From Strigamia acuminata (Eukaryota; Arthropoda; Chilopoda; Geophilomorpha; Linotaeniidae): a stretch of DNA of 64,000 nucleotides. The stretch is from contig OX442318.1 in NCBI GenBank assembly GCA_949358305.1, positions 8,730,501-8,794,500 of the forward strand. The letters run 5' to 3'. Made by a program: the position numbers and the translations under genes. Under the pieces are notes generated by a model. That model had not been told where the DNA came from. It did no database searches and saw nothing but the letters and a program-made list of their open reading frames with translations. The stretch's first letter is position 1; each line of letters starts with the position of its first letter. Below are positions 57,860-64,000 of the stretch, one piece after another.

Positions 57860-58165
57860 ATCGACCACCTTAACCACACGTACTAAACCATCTTCGCCGG
57901 GAAAGACTTCGGTTATTCTTGCCATGGGCCAAAAATATGGATTCTGGCCTACCCTTTCGAGTAGTACGACTTGTCCTTGCTTGACATTTTGATAAGAAGG
58001 ATCTCCGTTGACTTCGTGTACGTTTCTCAGTTGTTTCAGATAGCTGTTCTTCCAGACCTCCCAGAAATCTGAAATCAACTTTCTTCTTGATTTTTCTAGC
58101 TTGACGAGGTCGCGTCGTTTTATCGCCTCTGGGTTCTCGTTCAGCAAGATCTTCGACATTCCCAC
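57860..58165 (-). mobile_element. BEL/Pao polymerase C-terminus, inverted second fragment
   Basis: It extends further upstream in the protein (KLEKSRRKLISDFWEVWKNS, YLKQLRNVHEVNG) but is cut at KVVDHQD, losing the end of the domain. 57860-58033 is a nearly identical inverted copy of 57303-57476, separated by ~380 bp, which implies a recent rearrangement or two related insertions. From 58180 to 58980 no coding feature is seen. It may include LTR sequence. Confidence 0.8.
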
Positions 58166-58999
58166 ATTCAGACTAGTTTAAGCCTTTTTCTTGCATGTGT
58201 ATTGTTGTAAGAATGCTTTGCTGCTATGATTAAGTGCTTTCTTTATTATAAGTTTTCTTTGTTATCAAATTGTGTATTATTAAATCAGTAAAAGACTTGA
58301 TTTCAACCAGCACAGACCTGTTGTTTCTTGTCTTTCCCTTTGGACCCAATCCCTAGTTTCTAGAGTCCCTTATGTCCATAAGTTGTGATAGTTTCCTCAA
58401 CTTTACTCCCTCCTGAGGGCGCCGCTGACCAACTACCCTACCTGTGGTAGTGGGTTAGGTCAGTGTCCGCGTGGGCAAAACCACCCTCACCCCCCACTTC
58501 TTCTGCCACTCCAGGTGCAAAACTTACAAGTGGAAACTATCCGCCACAACACAAGACCTTCTTCTGGGTTACCACATGTTCAATAAGTAGTCATCGTTTA
58601 GAGCTATCACAATCTACTGTCTGAACTGTTATCTTGATGCCCATCAAACTGCACATCACTCTCTGGAGTGATTATTAAACAATTAGGTCATCACAAATCT
58701 AATCATGCAGGAAGATGAGTGTTGTTCTCATTCAAGGTGTATTTAAGAGTGAACTATTTGCACTCATGCTACTGGTCTTCTACATTTCACTTGGAATGAA
58801 TACGAGGAATTTGGGAAGGAAAAATAAATACAACAATTTGATTTGCACTTTTATTTTTCTGATTATGTGGGCCTACACCAAATTATTTTGAGGTTTTACT
58901 ACCAATGCAACGTATTTATTATTTATACAATTAATATTTTGCATTGTAGTGTTTTGTTAGTTTCCTGGTATTATTTTGTATCATTTCTCCTCCATGCTA

Positions 59000-59859
59000 T
59001 CAATCTGATTCCTCTGGCTTAGCTACAAAAAGAGAAACATTCCTGATATGAGAAATTCGCCATCGTAATCTAAAAACATAATTAATTTATATTTTAAATG
59101 TATATTACCTGTAACTGTTAGAATAAATTCAACAACGTCATCCTTCAGGTAGCAACGATAACGTCCACTGTCACTCACATCTAAATTAACCTTCCCATAG
59201 CCATTGGTGGGTCAGAAAAATAACAAAAGTAGCAAAATAACTGTAACTCTGTTTTTCCTGAAAATTAATTTAGGAAACCAGCTTTAATTCTTCCAAAAAT
59301 ATTTTTTCTAAATTTATATTAATTAAGTTTTAATATTATTTCGATTAGGAATAAGATAAACTAATAATAACAATAACATTTACAACACAAAACACCATTA
59401 CGTGAGCGCCGTACACTGTTTTGCCACATTTTAGCACTAGGCGGTATATTGAAACAATTCTGCGCATGTGCACAATCTTACTTTTCCAGGTGCAATCGCA
59501 TTTTTTCTGGTTTGAGCACATTAAAACATGTGCTGAGGCCAGGAAAAATGCGATTGCACCTGGAGAAATAAGATTCTGCACATGCGCAGAAGCATTTTAA
59601 AAGAAGGCCGATTTGACCGACCTCAGCTAGCAATGGTGGAAATTAGGCTTGGCTATGGGAAGGTTAACGGCCTCAAAAACACAGTTTGAGCCGCTACCCC
59701 AGGGGCTCTCAAAAGCATAAAATCTATTGCGATGAATAAGTGTGTCTGCTTCAAACAAATCGTCTTTCATGAGTGCGCATCTTTCTGGAGCATTTTTGGA
59801 GCATTCAAAACGAACTGAATCCCCTTGTTGAGCTCTGACGTACTCTACATTTGGATTCT
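59000..59859 (-). pseudogene. Four-cysteine Ig exon split by a piggyBac-like insertion, plus terminal exon
   Basis: The Ig exon runs 59859 to 59664 and resumes 59189-59109. It begins ENPNVEYVRAQQGDSVRFEC and continues CALMKDDLFEAD and CVFEAV, where the element interrupts. It resumes LDVSDSGRYRCYLKDD and ends VT before a GTAATA donor. A following exon (59000-59022) after a TTTTTGTAG acceptor would end the protein KPEESD-stop, giving a soluble product; AATAAA lies near 58915. Exon phases fit the Ig exons upstream at 60902-61165. The insertion adds stops and ~480 bp, so this exon is dead unless skipped. Confidence 0.7.
59190..59663. mobile_element. 474-bp piggyBac-like non-autonomous element
   Basis: The TIRs are CCTTCCCATAGCCA and its inverse, flanked by TTAA on both sides (59186-59189 and 59664-59667), the strict piggyBac target. 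Removing the element and one TTAA restores the Ig reading frame (FEAV-N-LDVSD). Inside, 59460-59590 is another long inverted repeat (TCTGCGCATGTGCACAATCT and its near complement). No transposase. Confidence 0.9.
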
Positions 59860-60189
59860 CTAAAATTAAATAAAAAACAATTAATTTAAGTCTAAACTAA
59901 TGATACTAGGAGAGGTTTCAATGTGTCACGTAACCAATCTGAACATGGGCAACAAACAATTCGAAAATTTTAAGTTATCTCTGATCTTGCGCGTAAGAAT
60001 ATTGTAAATTCGTGTGTTAACGAATGGATATCACTTGACTGGTTACAAATAAAAGAAAGAATAGCTGGGAAAACAACACAACTACAGGTTTGTTGCACAA
60101 ATTTGCGTGCACTTAATTGCTCAAGACGAACAAATGAACGAACCGGGGTTTCTAAAAATAATTGATGATCATGATGCCATTTTAGATTT

Positions 60190-62286
60190 ATTTTCATTAT
60201 TTGTAGCCACGCATCTATAAATTCCTGGTTTTGATATACTTCCTACAGCCCCGTAACCAGCTGGAGTCCAGGCTCCAAGGTGATCACGTCTAATAAAGTT
60301 GAATGTATTGGCTTCAGGTATACCATCAGCTTCGCAGACTATTTGCTTAACTTCACCAGGTTTGATTATGCTGTCAATAGGGTTGTTTATTATGCGAACA
60401 GACCGTGTTGCATCTATGACAATAAAAACATTACAAGCATAACCGAAGAATAGATAATTAGTGGTTTGTCAACACAGTTAATTCTTACACGCTTTGACGA
60501 AAACGCCTGAAATATGCCTAGGCTTTTTGTATGCCTTATGTACCACTGTACACTCGATGACTTTGTTCTGACCCAAATGGTTTGAGCCCTCAGTAAAATT
60601 CACTGTCAGTGTGGAGTTGACACTGTACAAGCCTTTCGAAATGCTCAATTGTCGGTTTGTTTCTTTTGTCACGATGCCGTCGATAGACCAGATCAAAGTG
60701 CTTTCCGGATATCCGTAATGGGATCTACATTTGAATTGAACAGTTCCATCAGCGCACAGCAGTTACAATTGTCCTGTTCTTATCTTCTACACTTTCTCCT
60801 AAAACCCATAACTCCGGTTCATTTGGCTCGACTGAAACAAAAAGAAAATAGCCTGTTGAGAAATTCTGCTCCACATTAATATACAGTTTCCTCAGTATTA
60901 CCTAGAACTGTTAGATAAAAATCAGCAATAATGCCACCATTTACGTGACAACTGTAGTTTCCACGGTCACTAACATTCACATCAATGGCCTCAAAGACAC
61001 AGGCTGAAGAATTAACGACATGAAATTTATTGCTTCTCGTTCTGTCAGCTTCAAAGATGTCGTATTTAAAGAGTGTGCATGCTTTTGTGGCAGTTCTGGA
61101 GCATTCAAAACGTACTGGATCTCCTTGTTTAACCACGACATCCTCTACCGGCGTATTCGGATTTTCTAAAATGGAATGAAAATAAATTAATTATAAATAC
61201 AAAATTAACAATTTAATAATATTTGCTACAATTTATATCAGAGAGGTTCTGCCAGGCGTTAGACGGGAACGGCAACTTGAAGAATTAGCTCCGTCCACCC
61301 GTTGCCGTTGTTTTTACACGTTCTCCAACGACATCTGGACCCGCCGACAACAAAGCCTACGCGCTCAATATGAAACTTAGCTCCGCCTCCATGACATCAG
61401 CACAAAAAGTGATGACGTTTCGGCTTTCCAGGCGTCAGCGGTTCCCGTCTAACACCTCTCTATTATTACCTTGAACGGATAAAATATATTCGCTAGTTAT
61501 AATATCGTTTACATAGCACTGATAGTCTCCATTATCAATGAAATTTAAGTTGGTGGCCTCAAATGTGCAAGGTGAGGTCCTACTGGGACGAAACTTGTTG
61601 CTTTCAAAACGTGATGCTTCGTAGCGTAAGTTTTTTAAGAGGGAGCAATTGCTCGTGTTTTCTCGATCATCTTTTGAGCAATCAATAGTCACTGAATCCC
61701 GCTTTAAAACCGTAACAATTTCTCTAGTTTTACTTGCTGAAAGTATTAAAATTTATTAAAAAGTGATTGAAAATGATTGAAAATGATTGCAATAATGGGA
61801 TATTTGTAGGAATTGTAGGCATTGTACTGAATAATTTACTGTTTACCTGCAAAGTACAGGTTAAATCTAAAATCTGATATGCGGCTGAAATTGGAGTCTA
61901 TTTTGCAAAAGTAATTTCCATGGTCGGAGAAATTTAAATTGGTGGCCTCAAATATGCATGCTGTAGAATTAATGGCTTGAAACTTATCACCTTCCATTCT
62001 GTTTGCTACAAATTGTCCATCCTTATGAAGTGTGCATTCAATTGTAGGTCTTTTTGAGCATTCCAAAGTTACTAACTCTCCCTTTTTAAACATTACATTT
62101 TCGGGATAGTAGCCACTTTCTACAACCAGTACTGAAATAAATAGGAAAAAAATGTTATTCGTATAGCAGTTATTTTCTACTTACAATTTATTCTTTGCTA
62201 CTTTGAGCTGTACAGTTAAATAGAATAACTATTTGATGCTTACCTGCTGTGGATGCGAGAAAAACTAATAAAGCTGTAGCCTGCAT
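60190..62286 (-). pseudogene. Second Ig-domain gene of the cluster, partly decayed
   Basis: Exons on the minus strand: 62244-62286 (signal peptide MQATALLVFLASTA), then three tandem four-cysteine Ig exons, 61847-62131 (CSKRPTIECTL, ACIFEATNLNFSDHGNYFC), 61470-61736 (NCSLLKNLRYEASRF, PCTFEATNLNF) and 60902-61165 (CSRTATKACTL, ACVFEAIDVNVSDRGNYSC). A CD80-like domain exon follows at 60489-60831 and a third-type Ig exon at about 60190-60413. The first four exons are intact and in phase. The fifth has one extra base near 60765, before ADGTVQFKC, putting a stop in frame. The sixth ends at a stop after NNENKSKMAS with no donor and no membrane helix. The intact part could make a secreted multi-Ig protein if spliced to the terminal exon at 59000-59022 (phases allow it). 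A MITE with GTTAGACGGGAAC ends lies at about 61241-61462. Confidence 0.65.
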
Positions 62287-62321
62287 GTTTGAATGTTTCA
62301 ATCAAACAGTTGTAATGAATA

Positions 62322-63875
62322 GGGGGTTTCATTAATGAAGCAATTTTGTAATTTTGCAACTTTAGCAATTTTGCACTTTTGGATTTGTCACATGATATCA
62401 GTTCCACCAATCATGTGCATAATTGCAAAAACACAAAACAGAAAAAATACACAATCACAAAATCAAAGGTAGTTTTGCTATTTTGGAAAAGATGGCAGCA
62501 GCCAAACTCAATCCAAGTGGCCATCACAAATTGTGATTAATAATTAGTTTCAAAAACAATCTCATAATTTTGCAATTTTGCAATTATTTAAATAGTCACG
62601 TGACTTCCTATCCACCATATTAGGTTATAGTTATATCCAACCAATTTTAAAATGTGATGCAAAAAAACTAGTTCTTATTTGTGTGATGGAACAAAATATT
62701 TTTTAATAAGGTGCATTTTAATAAATACTAGCTGTTCACCCACAAAGCCAAAGCCATAGATCAGACAAATGTATACAACCAAATCATAAAATAAATTTTT
62801 GCAAAACTAAACCAAACCCATAATAATGCAACCCAAACCCAAACCACACCAAACTAAAACCAATGCCAATCTGGCCAATACCCAAACACAATCAAACCCA
62901 AAAGTTAACCTAAACCCAACGCCAATCCAGCCAATTCAATTTTGGCCCAAACCACTGCAACCTGCTATTTTGTCCTCCTTTATTATTCAACCACTTTTTC
63001 CAACTTTTTCTTATAAATCAACCCAAAAAAGATCGTTTTTTCCAAAATTTAAAATCAACGGTTAATCCGATCAAAAAGTTATCTGTACCATCGTTTTCAG
63101 CGGAATTTTCTTCTCTGGAAACCTGTTTTAAACATTTCATTCGGTTAATTTTACGAATTTTTGGTTTTGTCATGGTCGAATCTCGAATCCAAATTCTGCA
63201 CCAAATTTCCAAATTTTCCCATTCGGTCCCCCGCTAAGATGGCCCGAATCGGCACTTTTCCTCGCCCGAATCAAAAAGTAAAAAATACAGGCTTGTGCAG
63301 AATTGTCTCCTCTTCAAAATGAGCTTGGTTCCATAATTTTCCGAGCTCATCTTGACATAGAAAACAATAAAAAACGATACGCGACGAACATTTCCGCCTG
63401 AATTTCCATTCGGGCACCCGCTAAAATCGCCCTGAATCGCCCTGAATCGGTACTTTTTTTTACCCGAATCGAAGTATTGAGTTTCCTAGCTGTTATACAG
63501 TCATGGATGCATCAGCATTTTGATGATATACAAGGATACAAGTTAGCCACTTAGATAGAGCTTGGATGCCTCCATTTTGTTTTGAGTTTCACAAGCCTCA
63601 AAATCACTTCTTATCAAAATCACAAAAACTACCTTTTAGATGTTTTTGGGATTTTGTGTTTTTACTCTTTTGTGCTTTAGTGAATGTGAATGTGATTGGT
63701 AGAACAGATATCACATGACAATACTCAAAAATCACAAAATCGTCCAGATCACACAATTGCAAAATTGACTGGGTTAATTCAATGTAAACTCATTTTTGGA
63801 GGCATCAAAAAATAATGATTTTGTGATTAATGCAAAATCACAAAATTGCAAAATCATTCATATAATGAAACCCCC
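62322..63875. mobile_element. ~1.55-kb TIR element with GGGGGTTTCATTA ends
   Basis: The left end GGGGGTTTCATTAATGAAG and the right end (inverted) GGGGGTTTCATTATATGAAT continue with shared ATTTTGcAATTTTG words for tens of bases. Probable TA or 3-bp target duplication. The interior is low-complexity ACCCAAACC-type and AAAATTGCAAAATCACA-type DNA. The frames at 62826 and 63018 show no domain. It lies just upstream of the decayed Ig gene's first exon. A PIF/Harbinger-like non-autonomous element is possible. The final 125 bases of the window hold nothing recognisable. Confidence 0.65.
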
Positions 63876-64000
63876 TAATGTGTGTGGTACATTTTCTTTT
63901 AAAGAAACACTAATCAAAGTTTTGAATACAAAGGTCATTTCAACATCTTGGTTTACAGTAATTACAGTTCTGTGTTTACCATCCTTATCATTTAGCTATA

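Overview
The window is animal (metazoan) nuclear DNA. Genes are split by short spliceosomal introns, intergenic DNA is AT-rich, and transposon debris is dense. The organism is most likely an arthropod or close relative. This rests on the arthropod/nematode-like cytoplasmic tail of the amyloid-precursor-like gene, a sialin-type SLC17 gene of the kind expanded in arthropods, a TTAGG-like satellite, and BEL/Pao and piggyBac traces. I could not check species identity against a database.

Layout. 1-9700: no intact gene. It is a field of tandem and dispersed repeats that contains a 2-kb fold-back transposon (3969-5962) whose loop carries a decayed piece of a caudal/Cdx homeobox gene, plus two small terminal-inverted-repeat (TIR) elements. 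9700-15300: a C2H2 zinc-finger gene, an unknown ORF, a pair of duplicated small membrane-protein ORFs, and a graveyard of host-gene pieces (an MBT-repeat gene, strawberry notch) next to a LINE 3' end. 15500-22900: two tandem copies of a segment encoding short membrane-protein exons. The first copy is interrupted by a non-autonomous LTR element with three LTRs (16293-19136) and by a hairpin-ended TIR element (20107-20549); the second copy preserves both empty sites.

25500-50600 is the gene-rich part: an APP/APPL homologue (minus, 10 coding exons), an SLC17 anion/phosphate transporter (plus, 9 exons), proteasome ATPase PSMC4/Rpt3 (minus, 7 exons), a small secreted Met/Asn/Pro-rich protein (minus, 3 exons, TATA box), and the bHLH-zipper factor USF (minus, 7 exons). 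Nearly every long intron is filled with an AT-rich minisatellite of about 30 bp. 52300-54100: a wax-ester synthase/DGAT-like acyltransferase with a MITE in its only intron. 54490-62290: a tandem cluster of immunoglobulin-domain genes built from an unusual four-cysteine Ig exon. One member is an intact 384-residue type I membrane protein. The neighbouring copy is decaying, with a frameshift, a truncation and a piggyBac-like insertion. Two inverted fragments of a BEL/Pao polymerase lie between them.

The housekeeping genes look ordinary. The unusual content is in transposons that have captured or disrupted genes, and in the lineage-specific small-ORF and Ig families. Exon boundaries were read by eye from splice signals, reading frame and family alignment; most should be right to the base, but none has transcript support.
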